A stretch of DNA of 15,483 nt from Desulfobulbaceae bacterium (GCA_027067035.1 JAMOMO010000098.1:1-15483); one strand, 5' to 3'. Positions 1 through 7,020 are shown, counted from the first letter of the stretch. A program made the numbers and translations. The notes: a model not told the origin generated them from the letters alone.

Positions 1-436
1 CAACACCGACACACATTTCCGGAAAATGCTTTTTAATATAGGAGACAAGATCAGCCGCATAGGCAAAGCCGTCAGCCGGTTCCACAAAGTCTTTCCGGTC
101 TTTGGGCGGGTCACCGCGGAGTGCCAGGATATTTTGTATACCGGCCTGCTGATACTTTTCAAGAATGGAATGCATCTCTGCACGACTGCTTCCAACACAG
201 GTGAGGTGGGAAACAACGGTAATATTGGTCTGCTCTTTTATCCTGACAACAAGGTCGTGGGTGCGGTCTCGTGTTGTCCCGCCAGCGCCATAGGTCACAC
301 TCACATAGGAAGGTCCAAGGGGCATGAGATTGGAGATGGTGTTGAGAAGACGGTCTGCTGCAGCATCTTCCTTTGGTGGGAAAAACTCAAAACTAAAGGT
401 TGTCTTCTGGCTCTCAAGAAGGTCTTTAACAAGCAT
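1..436 (-). CDS. metF: Methylenetetrahydrofolate reductase, 5' part (cut by window edge)
   Basis: Reduces 5,10-methylene-THF to 5-methyl-THF for methionine synthesis, using an FAD-bound TIM barrel in the cytoplasm. Translating the minus strand from the ATG at 436-434 gives 145 residues with no stop before the edge. Family motifs are clear: FSFEFFPPK at residues 14-22, VTYGAGGTTRDRT at 47-59, SHLTC at 76-80 and NILALRGDPP at 102-111. Glu17 and Asp109 match the positions of the active-site Glu28 and Asp120 of the E. coli enzyme. The start is supported by an AGGA (446-443) six bases upstream of the ATG. The C-terminal half lies outside the window. It is divergently arranged with the S4-protein gene. 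In anaerobes MetF-like proteins may also serve the Wood-Ljungdahl methyl branch; the visible part cannot separate these roles. Confidence 0.95.
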   Translation of the reverse strand, partial: MLVKDLLESQKTTFSFEFFPPKEDAAADRLLNTISNLMPLGPSYVSVTYGAGGTTRDRTHDLVVRIKEQTNITVVSHLTCVGSSRAEMHSILEKYQQAGIQNILALRGDPPKDRKDFVEPADGFAYAADLVSYIKKHFPEMCVGV

Positions 437-458
437 GTATGATCCTATGGTGGGTAAA

Positions 459-484
459 TAATTCAGCTGCTTAATTCAGCTGCT
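459..484. repeat. Perfect tandem 13-bp repeat upstream of metF
   Basis: The 13-mer TAATTCAGCTGCT occurs twice with no spacer (459-471 and 472-484). Each copy contains the palindrome CAGCTG. The first copy begins 22 bp upstream of the metF ATG, so the pair lies in the metF leader or promoter. It could be a duplicated protein-binding site or a slippage duplication; the sequence alone does not decide. Confidence 0.8.
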
Positions 485-664
485 GTTTTTCAGACTGCAT
501 TCTTTACCCTTTTTTGCCGGGTTCGACAAGTTACAAATGGAATGAGGGGAGGAAAGGCCCTAAAGAGGTGCCAAAAGGTCATCTTTTTCTGTTAATTTAT
601 CAGGATTCAGTGTAAAATGGGCGTTTCGCTTGTATATTTATCACGGATTCAGGGGTGTGAACAG

Positions 665-1060
665 ATGCCGGACAGTAATGAACAGGTCAGGGTTGACAAA
701 TGGCTCTGGGCCGCCAGGTTTTTTAAAACCAGAAGCCTTGCCTCAAAGGCGGCTGCCGGTGGCAAAGTCTTTGTGAATGGCCGGCGCTGCAAGCCCTCCA
801 GGGGGATATCCATCGATGATGAGTTGCATATCCACAAGGCTCAGATGGAATTTGTTGTAAAAGTCAAAGGGCTGTCCAGTCGCAGAGGACCAGCAGTTGT
901 GGCAAGAGAGCTCTATGAGGAGACAGCTGACTCTGTTAAAAACAGAGAAGAGCAGCGCAGGGAACGTTCATTGTTTTATGCCGGACAGACCATGCCTGCA
1001 AAACGTCCCGGAAAGCGTGACAGGCGGAAAATCAAGGAATTTATCAGAAAAGGTGAATAA
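665..1060 (+). CDS. hslR: Hsp15-like S4-domain RNA-binding protein
   Basis: A 131-residue basic protein with an S4 RNA-binding domain at about residues 8-66, containing VRVDKWLWAARFFKTRSLA and the GGKVFVNGRRCKPSRGI turn typical of Hsp15. The tail (about 75-131) is rich in Arg and Lys (REEQRRERS, KRPGKRDRRKIKEFIRKG), as in E. coli HslR, which binds free 50S subunits carrying stalled nascent chains. An in-frame ATG at 617 would add 16 residues, but it has no ribosome-binding site and overlaps a possible -10 element. The ATG at 665 has AGGGG at 651-655 and gives the family's usual N-terminus. The gene ends 17 bp before the IMP cyclohydrolase gene, so it is probably the first gene of that operon. 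The recycling role is inferred from family membership. Confidence 0.88.
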   Translation: MPDSNEQVRVDKWLWAARFFKTRSLASKAAAGGKVFVNGRRCKPSRGISIDDELHIHKAQMEFVVKVKGLSSRRGPAVVARELYEETADSVKNREEQRRERSLFYAGQTMPAKRPGKRDRRKIKEFIRKGE

Positions 1061-1077
1061 TAAAAAAAGGAAGAACA

Positions 1078-1692
1078 ATGAGTAAAATTGAAAGAGCAAT
1101 AATCAGTCTCACAGACAAATCCGGAATAGAGGGATTCGCCAGGGATCTTGCAGATCTTGGAATTGAAATTCTTTCAACCGGCGGCACTGCTGCAAAGATC
1201 CGGGAGGCGGGGATCGATGTGATGGATGTCTCTGAATTCACAGGTTTTCCTGAAATGCTTGATGGCCGTGTTAAGACACTGCACCCGAAAGTTCATGGTG
1301 GCATCCTGAATCAGAGGGCCAACAAGGAGCATCAGAAACAGTGCGCGGAGCATGGTCTGAAGAACATTGATATCATCGCTGTGAATCTCTATGCCTTTGA
1401 GAAAACCGTGGCTGATCCCAACTGCAGTCTTGGTGATGCCATTGAAAACATAGATATTGGTGGACCCACCATGCTTCGTGCCGCTGCCAAAAATTTTCAT
1501 GATGTGACGGTTATTGTGGATCCCGCCGATTATCCACAGGTCATAAAGGAGATCAAAGAGACAGGGAACACCACTCTCAAAACCCGGTTTCGCCTTGCGG
1601 CCAAGGTATTCAAACTGACATCAGTCTATGACACCACCATCTCAGCATGGCTTGAGAAGGTTGACGTGGATAGCGACGATTACTTCAAATAG
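1078..1692 (+). CDS. purH: Stand-alone IMP cyclohydrolase (PurH N-terminal domain only)
   Basis: Closes the ring of FAICAR to give IMP, the last step of purine synthesis. The 204 residues correspond to the MGS-like/IMP cyclohydrolase half of bifunctional PurH: LSTGGTAAKIREAGI at 32-46, DGRVKTLHPKVHGGIL at 62-77, and NIDIGGPTMLRAAAKN at 124-139. Lys67, Tyr105, Asp126 and Lys138 fall at the positions of human ATIC Lys66, Tyr104, Asp125 and Lys137. The protein ends after SVYDTTISAWLEK, where the AICAR transformylase domain would begin in a normal PurH of about 500 residues. The stop is followed 11 bp later by a clean purN start, so this looks like a genuine single-domain enzyme rather than a truncation. 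A strong AAGGAAG (1067-1073) precedes the ATG. The formyltransferase activity must be encoded elsewhere. Confidence 0.93.
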   Translation: MSKIERAIISLTDKSGIEGFARDLADLGIEILSTGGTAAKIREAGIDVMDVSEFTGFPEMLDGRVKTLHPKVHGGILNQRANKEHQKQCAEHGLKNIDIIAVNLYAFEKTVADPNCSLGDAIENIDIGGPTMLRAAAKNFHDVTVIVDPADYPQVIKEIKETGNTTLKTRFRLAAKVFKLTSVYDTTISAWLEKVDVDSDDYFK

Positions 1693-1703
1693 GGAAAACT
1701 GCA

Positions 1704-2285
1704 ATGTTGAAGATGGCGGTGTTGCTTTCAGGAAGTGGCAGAACACTTGATAATTTCCATGAACGAATTCATGCAGGGACCCTGCAGGCGGAAATACAGG
1801 TGGTGGTGTCCAATGTTGCCGGTGTCCTTGGCCTGTCAAAGGCTGAAAAGTATGGATATCCGTCCTTTCACGGTACGGATAATGATGCAATCAATACCAT
1901 ACTGGCAGACTATGACATAGATATCATAGCCCTTGCCGGATACCTGAAACTCTACACTCCGCCATCTTCCCTGCAGCGATCAGTCATTAACATTCACCCG
2001 TCACTGATTCCCTCCTTCTGTGGAGACGGGTTTTATGGTTCCAGGGTTCATAATGCGGTTAAAAAGCGCGGCTGTACCGTGAGCGGCTGCACCGTTCATT
2101 TTGCCAATGAAGTCTATGATGAAGGCCCCATAATCTATCAGAAAAGTGTGATTGTCGATTATGAGGACACTGCAGACGATATTGCCTCGAAGGTCTTTGC
2201 AGCTGAATGCGAAGCATTTCCGGAAGCCATAAACAGAGTTGATGCCAGGGGAATAGATTTTTTCTGGGATCGTATCCAAGGATAG
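1704..2285 (+). CDS. purN: Phosphoribosylglycinamide formyltransferase
   Basis: Transfers formyl from 10-formyl-THF to GAR in step 3 of purine synthesis. The 193 residues begin with the nucleotide-binding loop AVLLSGSGRTLDNF (5-18). The catalytic triad is visible: Asn96 and His98 in INIHPSLIPSF and Asp139 in VYDEGPII, matching E. coli Asn106, His108 and Asp144. The FCGDGFYG stretch (105-112) and SGCTVHF mark the subgroup with a CGxGFYG loop rather than the E. coli PGLHTH loop. The ATG at 1704 was chosen; ATG 1713 is an in-frame alternative giving a protein three residues shorter. It follows the IMP cyclohydrolase gene by 11 bp and precedes pyrR by 2 bp, so the three are almost certainly cotranscribed. 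Confidence 0.94.
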   Translation: MLKMAVLLSGSGRTLDNFHERIHAGTLQAEIQVVVSNVAGVLGLSKAEKYGYPSFHGTDNDAINTILADYDIDIIALAGYLKLYTPPSSLQRSVINIHPSLIPSFCGDGFYGSRVHNAVKKRGCTVSGCTVHFANEVYDEGPIIYQKSVIVDYEDTADDIASKVFAAECEAFPEAINRVDARGIDFFWDRIQG

Positions 2286-2287
2286 TC

Positions 2288-2824
2288 ATGAAAAGCCACA
2301 CCCTCTTAACCAGTGATGAGATATCACTTGCCATCAACAGGATAAGTCTTCAGGTGCTCGAAAAACATCATGGTCCTGAGAATTTAGCCATTGTCGGGAT
2401 TCACACCTGCGGAGTCTTTCTTGCGCAGAGGATCCGCCAGATTATAAGGGACCAGACTTCACAGCTGATCCCTTATGGAAGCCTTGATATCAACCTCTAT
2501 CGTGATGACTGGAGTCTCATTACCCAGAATCCAGTGGTCAAGACCACCGATATCAGCTTTGGCGTTGAAGGAATGGATATCATACTGGTGGACGACGTTC
2601 TCTTCACAGGAAGAACCATACGCGCAGCACTTGATGCCCTGATGGATTACGGGCGTCCCAAAAGTGTTCAGCTGGCAATCCTTGTGGACAGAGGGGGGCG
2701 TGAATTACCCATTCAGGCAGACTATGTTGGTCTTCATACCACAGTCAGGCCGGATGAAAAAATCAAAGTTGTTTTTGAAGAAATCGGCGGAAAGGACGAA
2801 GTCCTGCTTCAGAATAAAAACTGA
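2288..2824 (+). CDS. pyrR: PyrR bifunctional regulator / uracil phosphoribosyltransferase
   Basis: A 178-residue type I phosphoribosyltransferase. The PRPP-binding loop IILVDDVLFTGRTIRAA spans residues 98-114. LYRDDW (70-75) and LVDRGGRELPIQADYVG (132-148) are typical of PyrR. In Bacillus PyrR binds pyr mRNA to cause attenuation and has weak UPRTase activity; many Gram-negative homologues are known only by similarity. The N-terminal motif reads GIHTCGVFLA (38-47), where GIRTRG is usual, so one or both conserved arginines are replaced. Its AAGGA (2278-2282) overlaps the purN stop and the ATG follows two bases after that stop, indicating translational coupling. No pyr attenuator or anti-antiterminator was recognised upstream, and the window holds no pyr biosynthetic gene for it to regulate. 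Confidence 0.9.
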   Translation: MKSHTLLTSDEISLAINRISLQVLEKHHGPENLAIVGIHTCGVFLAQRIRQIIRDQTSQLIPYGSLDINLYRDDWSLITQNPVVKTTDISFGVEGMDIILVDDVLFTGRTIRAALDALMDYGRPKSVQLAILVDRGGRELPIQADYVGLHTTVRPDEKIKVVFEEIGGKDEVLLQNKN

Positions 2825-2897
2825 TCTGCTCTCCTGTCAGCTGCCGTTTTTTTTTCGATGAAGTGGCTGCCCTCTCTGACACAAGGTCTCAAATACT

Positions 2898-5141
2898 ATG
2901 GAACTCCTGGCACCCGCAGGTAATACCGAAAATTTCCTCGCCGCCATGGAGGCGGGTGCAGATGCTGTGTATGTCGGGGCGCCTGCTCTTAATGCCAGAA
3001 ATCTCGCACGGGATCTTCGGCTCGAAGAGATATTCGGCATGGTCCAATACTGCCATGCCAATGATAAAAAAATATACCTTGCCGCCAACAGTCTGGTTCG
3101 GGAACAGGATCTTGCCGGGGCAGTGGAAACCCTCGCCATTCTTGAGGCAATGCACACCGATGGTCTCATTGTTCAGGATATCGGAATTGTGCGGTTGATC
3201 CGTGAGTATTTTCAGGACATCCCTCTCCATGCCTCAACCCTGCTTTCCGCCAATAATTCACAGTCCCTCGCAGGCTTTAAAACGATGGGTTTTGAGCGTG
3301 TGGTGCTGGCCCGTGAGCTTACCCTGAAAGAGATAGAGCTGCTCTGCCAAAAGAGTGAACTTGAGATAGAGGTCTTTGTTCATGGCGCCATGTGTTTTTC
3401 CTATTCCGGGCTCTGTCTGTTTTCGTCGTTTCTCGGCGGTAAGAGTGGTCTGCGTGGCAAATGCGTACAACCCTGTCGCCGTCACTACAGCTGGAATACC
3501 AGAAAGGGGAGCCACTCCGCGGGGAGATCAAAAAAGAAACAGCAATCACGGAAAAAACAATCAGCAGGATCAGGGGGCAAGGGGCAGTATCTGTTCTCTA
3601 TGAATGACCTTTCAGCTCTTGAAGCAGTTCCTGCACTGCAGGCCGCCGGTGTCGCCTCTCTGAAGATAGAGGGAAGGCTGCGTTCCGCCCACTATGTCTC
3701 CCATATTGTTCGTGCCTACAGGCTTGTCATGGATGCCTCTGAGGAGGATTTCCCGGAGGCACTGCAAGAGGCGACGCTTCTCAGCAATCGTGCCATGGGA
3801 AGGAAGACATCATCGGGCTATTTTTTCTCTCCACAGCCGGCATCGGCCATTACTCCACATCATTCCGGAAATATGGGGGATTATCTTGGGCGGCTGGGAA
3901 ATGTGAAGGCATTTGAAAGGCGTTTGTACGGAAAATTGACACTGAAAGAGGAACTTTTTGACGGGGATCGCATCAGGCTCCACGCCGAACCGTCCGGAGA
4001 ACGGCTTTCCTTCAGTCTCAAAGAATTGCGGCAGGGCAATGACTGCGTTGAGCGCTCAAAAGCCGGAAACAAGGTTCAGCTGTTACTGCCGCCGTGGGAT
4101 CTCTATGAGGGGTCGAGCAGGATAGATGTGTATCGGGTTGATGTGAAGAAAGATGCTGCTGTTGCTGGAATATTACCGGAGAGTCGAAAGGTTGCAGCGG
4201 AACTGCACAAAATCAGAGAAGAGAGGGCGGAAAACATCCGGCAGATTGTCTCTGAGCTGGCATCCCCTCTGGCAACTGATGAGATTCCCGAGCTTGTGAC
4301 ACCCCGGCCCTATGTATCCAAAAAAGCCAAAAAAGTCAGCAGGAAGATCAAGGCGCCTCTCGATCTCTGGCTTCGTATGGAGTCTGCAAAATCACTTTTC
4401 AAGGCACTGCCCTTTAATCCTGATCGTTACCTTATTCCGATCAGCAGGAGCAATCTCAGTCAGGTGGGACAGCTGAAAAGACACCTTGGCAGAAGGATGC
4501 GTGACCTCACCTGGTGCCTGCCTCCCGTTGTTTTTGAAGGTGAGCAGCAGCGCTTTGCCAAACAGATCCAGCAGCTGGTCAGGTCAGGTTTCAGAAGCTT
4601 TCAACTGGGACACATCACCCAGTTTACGTTTTTTCAGAACGAACAGAAGGTGTACCTCTCGTCGGATTACACGGTGAGTCTGATGAACAGTCAGGCGGTA
4701 ACGCTGGTGGAAGAGGGGGGACTTGAGGCGGCACAGCTTTCCATTGAAAGTGATCGCAGCATGCTGGTTGAACTCATAGCCCGTTACCGCAGGTATCACA
4801 GCGACATGAAACTCGGGATGACGGTCTATGGGGCTCCGGCCCTGTTTACGGCACGGCTGGATCCCGATCATTTCCAGCACAACAAAACCCTCAGCAGCCC
4901 GAAAAATGAAGAGTTTGTCATCATAAAAAAGGAAAACGTCACGGCCACGGTTCCGGTCAGGCCGTTCTCCCTGCTGCCCTATCTCTTTGAGCTGAAATCA
5001 GCGGGTCTTGAGTATGCGGTAGTGGATCTCAGCAACCTGCCCTGCGGAAAAAAGGAGATGGAGGAATTGGCAGCAAGGATGACCCTCACTGGGAAGTACT
5101 CAAAGCTGCCCACTTTTAACTACCTTGGAACACTTGAGTAG
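2898..5141 (+). CDS. U32-family protein (RlhA/TrhP-like RNA hydroxylation, DUF3656-type length)
   Basis: A 747-residue member of the peptidase U32 family. Characterised members (RlhA, TrhP) are needed for hydroxylation of 23S rRNA C2501 or tRNA U34 and are not proven proteases. The TIM-barrel start MELLAPAGNTENFLAAMEAG is canonical. The signature EVFVHGAMCFSYSGLC at 158-173 is followed by GLRGKCVQPCRRHY (184-197), giving four cysteines (C166, C173, C189, C193) in the spacing expected of a cluster-binding site, then SLKIEGRLRS (254-263). The length and long C-terminal extension suit the RlhA (DUF3656-containing) branch. Residues about 201-229 form a Ser/Lys/Gly-rich basic insert right after the last cysteine, before the conserved FSMNDL. 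The start has only a weak AAGG about 13 bases upstream. A 73-bp gap containing a run of nine T separates it from pyrR, so it may be partly independent. Which RNA it modifies is uncertain. Confidence 0.88.
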   Translation: MELLAPAGNTENFLAAMEAGADAVYVGAPALNARNLARDLRLEEIFGMVQYCHANDKKIYLAANSLVREQDLAGAVETLAILEAMHTDGLIVQDIGIVRLIREYFQDIPLHASTLLSANNSQSLAGFKTMGFERVVLARELTLKEIELLCQKSELEIEVFVHGAMCFSYSGLCLFSSFLGGKSGLRGKCVQPCRRHYSWNTRKGSHSAGRSKKKQQSRKKQSAGSGGKGQYLFSMNDLSALEAVPALQAAGVASLKIEGRLRSAHYVSHIVRAYRLVMDASEEDFPEALQEATLLSNRAMGRKTSSGYFFSPQPASAITPHHSGNMGDYLGRLGNVKAFERRLYGKLTLKEELFDGDRIRLHAEPSGERLSFSLKELRQGNDCVERSKAGNKVQLLLPPWDLYEGSSRIDVYRVDVKKDAAVAGILPESRKVAAELHKIREERAENIRQIVSELASPLATDEIPELVTPRPYVSKKAKKVSRKIKAPLDLWLRMESAKSLFKALPFNPDRYLIPISRSNLSQVGQLKRHLGRRMRDLTWCLPPVVFEGEQQRFAKQIQQLVRSGFRSFQLGHITQFTFFQNEQKVYLSSDYTVSLMNSQAVTLVEEGGLEAAQLSIESDRSMLVELIARYRRYHSDMKLGMTVYGAPALFTARLDPDHFQHNKTLSSPKNEEFVIIKKENVTATVPVRPFSLLPYLFELKSAGLEYAVVDLSNLPCGKKEMEELAARMTLTGKYSKLPTFNYLGTLE

Positions 5142-5204
5142 CGGCTGTTTCTCATGTCACAGACAGCAGAATGATGGCGGCGGAAGCTGTGCTGCTGCTC
5201 CGGC

Positions 5205-6305
5205 CTAGTTGGTTCTACGCTCCCGGCCCTCATCAAGGCGGCGCATTCCTTCCATGAGTAGCTTCATGAAATACCCGATTTCCGGTATCTCAAAATCTTC
5301 AGATGGAATTCCGGGGGTGAAACGAAATCTTCCGTCCTGCTCTTTTAGGATCTCATAAAATGCAGCCTCTCCCTCGTGACTGTTGTATTTGGCCTTGATG
5401 AGGGAGCCCTGTCTGAAGGAAAACCTGGCAGTGCCTTTGGAGAGCTCATTTATGGTGAGTATGCCGGTTTTATTGTTCATGTTCAGGGTCTGGAAGAGTG
5501 CTTCGGCAGGGATTTCGGCAAGGTTCCCTATCATTCCCGAAGAGAGGTCTTCGGTGCGGATAATGTTTGATTTTGTCAGTCGTTTGGCCATCAGCCTGGT
5601 GAAGTAGAGCTGGATGGAGGGGTACTGTTCAAGGATACGCTGGAAATTCTTTCTGTCTATGTAGAGAATGGAGGATGCCTCTCTGACCTGAATGGTTGCC
5701 CCGACGGAGTCGTTGCAGATCAGACTCATTTCACCAAAGACATCCCCCTTGTTCAGGGTGCTGATGGTCATGCCGCCATCATTGATGACATTCACAGAAC
5801 CGGTGATAATAATATAAAAGTTACCGCCCGGATCGCCTTTGCGGATAACGATGTCTCCTTTTTCGAGTTTGTTGAGACGGAAAAAGTTCACGACGGTTTC
5901 CAGATTGTCCTCGTCAATGTTTTTAAAGAAGGCAAAGTCGGAAAGGAGATGGAGCATTGAGGCCATTTCATTGGCATAATCGGCATCTGTACCGTTTTCC
6001 ACCAGGGCAAGGTCTTTTGTGAACTCAAGACGAATGGAACCGGTACAGCCGCTGCAGCTGATCATGCAGACCGGGATTTTGTCGGCCCGTTCGTACTGTA
6101 TGATCACCTTGGTGAAGTCGCCGTTGAGGATCTTGCATTTTTCCTTTTTCAGGGGAGAGTGGATGATTGTGGTGTTGACAAAGGTGTTTTCCTCTTTTGA
6201 GCACATGGAAATGGTAATCCCGGTGACGGAAAACAGATCTCCATAGGAGTAGAGTGGACAACTTTTGACTTCTGTAACTTTGAAAACAGCCTTTGGAAAA
6301 CCCAT
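5205..6305 (-). CDS. Cyclic-nucleotide-binding-domain protein with DUF4388 and a Cys-containing N-terminal region
   Basis: 366 residues in three parts. Residues 1-100 are an unrecognised region with cysteines at 16, 35, 57, 80, 84 and 87; the last three form C-x3-C-x2-C in CMISCSGCTGS. Residues about 120-245 are a cyclic-nucleotide-binding (CRP-type) beta roll: KGDIVIRKGDPGGNFYIIITG, then the cassette FGEMSLICNDSVGATIQV (190-207). The Arg that normally contacts the cyclic-nucleotide phosphate (RxAT/RAAT) is Gly202 here, so ligand binding is doubtful or altered. Residues about 260-333 resemble DUF4388 (PatA N-terminal type): EIPAEALFQTLNMNNKTGILTI, then RFSFRQGSLIKAKYNSHEGEAAFYEIL. No helix-turn-helix follows, so it is more likely a signalling adaptor than a DNA-binding factor. 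It converges on the U32 gene (63-bp gap) and diverges from rpsT. The ATG at 6305 has a poor Shine-Dalgarno (TTAGG close to the start). Function unknown. Confidence 0.8.
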   Translation of the reverse strand: MGFPKAVFKVTEVKSCPLYSYGDLFSVTGITISMCSKEENTFVNTTIIHSPLKKEKCKILNGDFTKVIIQYERADKIPVCMISCSGCTGSIRLEFTKDLALVENGTDADYANEMASMLHLLSDFAFFKNIDEDNLETVVNFFRLNKLEKGDIVIRKGDPGGNFYIIITGSVNVINDGGMTISTLNKGDVFGEMSLICNDSVGATIQVREASSILYIDRKNFQRILEQYPSIQLYFTRLMAKRLTKSNIIRTEDLSSGMIGNLAEIPAEALFQTLNMNNKTGILTINELSKGTARFSFRQGSLIKAKYNSHEGEAAFYEILKEQDGRFRFTPGIPSEDFEIPEIGYFMKLLMEGMRRLDEGRERRTN

Positions 6306-6426
6306 AACCTAACCACAATAAATATAAGAAAAAATACTCAGAAAAAGAAACCTGCCACAGAGCTATAGAATATCTCGGTAACTCATTCCAAGTCAATTAG
6401 AAACTTTTTTAAACCCATTCTTTTTG

Positions 6427-6444
6427 AGAAAATGTATATTTTCT
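6427..6444. promoter_or_regulatory. Palindrome just upstream of the rpsT -35 element
   Basis: AGAAAAT (6427-6433) and ATTTTCT (6438-6444) are perfect inverted arms separated by GTAT. The site ends one base before the TTGACT hexamer assigned to rpsT. It could be an operator or an upstream activating A/T element, and it also lies upstream of the divergent CNBD gene. No known regulator motif was matched. Confidence 0.4.
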
Positions 6445-6445
6445 A

Positions 6446-6474
6446 TTGACTTTGGTCATCGATCATATTAAAAA
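6446..6474 (+). promoter_or_regulatory. Probable sigma-70 promoter of rpsT
   Basis: TTGACT at 6446-6451 is a five-of-six -35 match. TAAAAA at 6469-6474 (17-bp spacer) or the overlapping TATTAA at 6466-6471 (14 bp) could be the -10. The A/T tracts upstream (6399-6444) resemble an UP element. The leader to the GTG start would be about 100 bases. Confidence 0.6.
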
Positions 6475-6578
6475 TATTTGGCTTTGCTGCCTTGTTTGTG
6501 GCAGAGGCAGGAACTTTTGAATTTTCCGACCCGTTAGAGGTTGGTTCTGAATATATTAGATACTAACAGGAGATATCT

Positions 6579-6851
6579 GTGGCAAATCATAAATCCGCTG
6601 AGAAACGTAATCGTCAATCTCAAGTACGTCGTTTAAGAAACCGAGCAAACAAAACCCGTATGAGAAATGCAATAAAGACAGTGGATGCTGCCATTGATGC
6701 CGGATCCCAGGAAGATGCCAGGGTTGCTCTTCATGCGGCGATTCCGGTGATTGCAAAAACCGCTTCCAAGGGTACAATACACAAAAAGAACGCTTCCAGA
6801 AAGGTTTCCCGACTGACCAAACGCGTCAACAAGATGCAGGCAGTCGCCTGA
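6579..6851 (+). CDS. rpsT: 30S ribosomal protein S20
   Basis: The 90-residue product begins ANHKSAEKRNRQSQVRRLRN after the initiator and is very basic, as expected of S20, which binds 16S rRNA early in small-subunit assembly. KTRMRNAIKTV (25-35) and IHKKNASRKVSRLTKRVNK (66-84) are the conserved helices, and the length is normal for the family. The start codon is GTG at 6579, supported by AGGAG at 6568-6572 six bases upstream; there is no in-frame ATG nearby. E. coli rpsT uses a non-ATG start (UUG) linked to autogenous control, so the GTG here may be regulatory, but that is inference. It is monocistronic between its own promoter and a terminator. Confidence 0.97.
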   Translation: MANHKSAEKRNRQSQVRRLRNRANKTRMRNAIKTVDAAIDAGSQEDARVALHAAIPVIAKTASKGTIHKKNASRKVSRLTKRVNKMQAVA

Positions 6852-6901
6852 TCAGGTTATCCTCCTGACGGGAACACCCGTAGCAGCAAAGAAGTAATTA
6901 C

Positions 6902-6936
6902 AGGCCATGAAGTCATAAGACTTTATGGCCTTTTTT
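6902..6936 (+). terminator. Rho-independent terminator after rpsT
   Basis: GGCCATGAAGTC (6903-6914) pairs with GACTTTATGGCC (6919-6930) around a four-base ATAA loop with a single G-U pair, followed by six T (6931-6936). It lies about 50 bp past the rpsT stop. Confidence 0.9.
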
Positions 6937-7020
6937 ATATTCTGTGGTAAAGTGTCATGGTTTATTTTTATTTTCAACAATCCAGACGTTCTTTATTCAC
7001 TTATTGAGTTCAAATATTTC

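Noticed and set aside
26..442. Plus-strand open frame of 138 codons at the left end
   Set aside because: The minus strand here encodes clear MetF motifs; this frame is its shadow and resembles no protein.
617..664. Upstream ATG extension of the S4 protein
   Set aside because: No ribosome-binding site, overlaps a possible -10 element, and adds residues not typical of Hsp15; ATG 665 has AGGGG upstream.
2825..2897. Terminator between pyrR and the U32 gene
   Set aside because: There is a run of nine T, but no convincing stem precedes it.
5142..5204. Shared terminator between the U32 and CNBD genes
   Set aside because: Only short imperfect inverted segments (GCTGT / ACAGC) and no T-tract.
6925..7020. 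N-terminal extension of TrpE
   Set aside because: The ATG lies inside the rpsT terminator hairpin and the added residues are not found in TrpE proteins.
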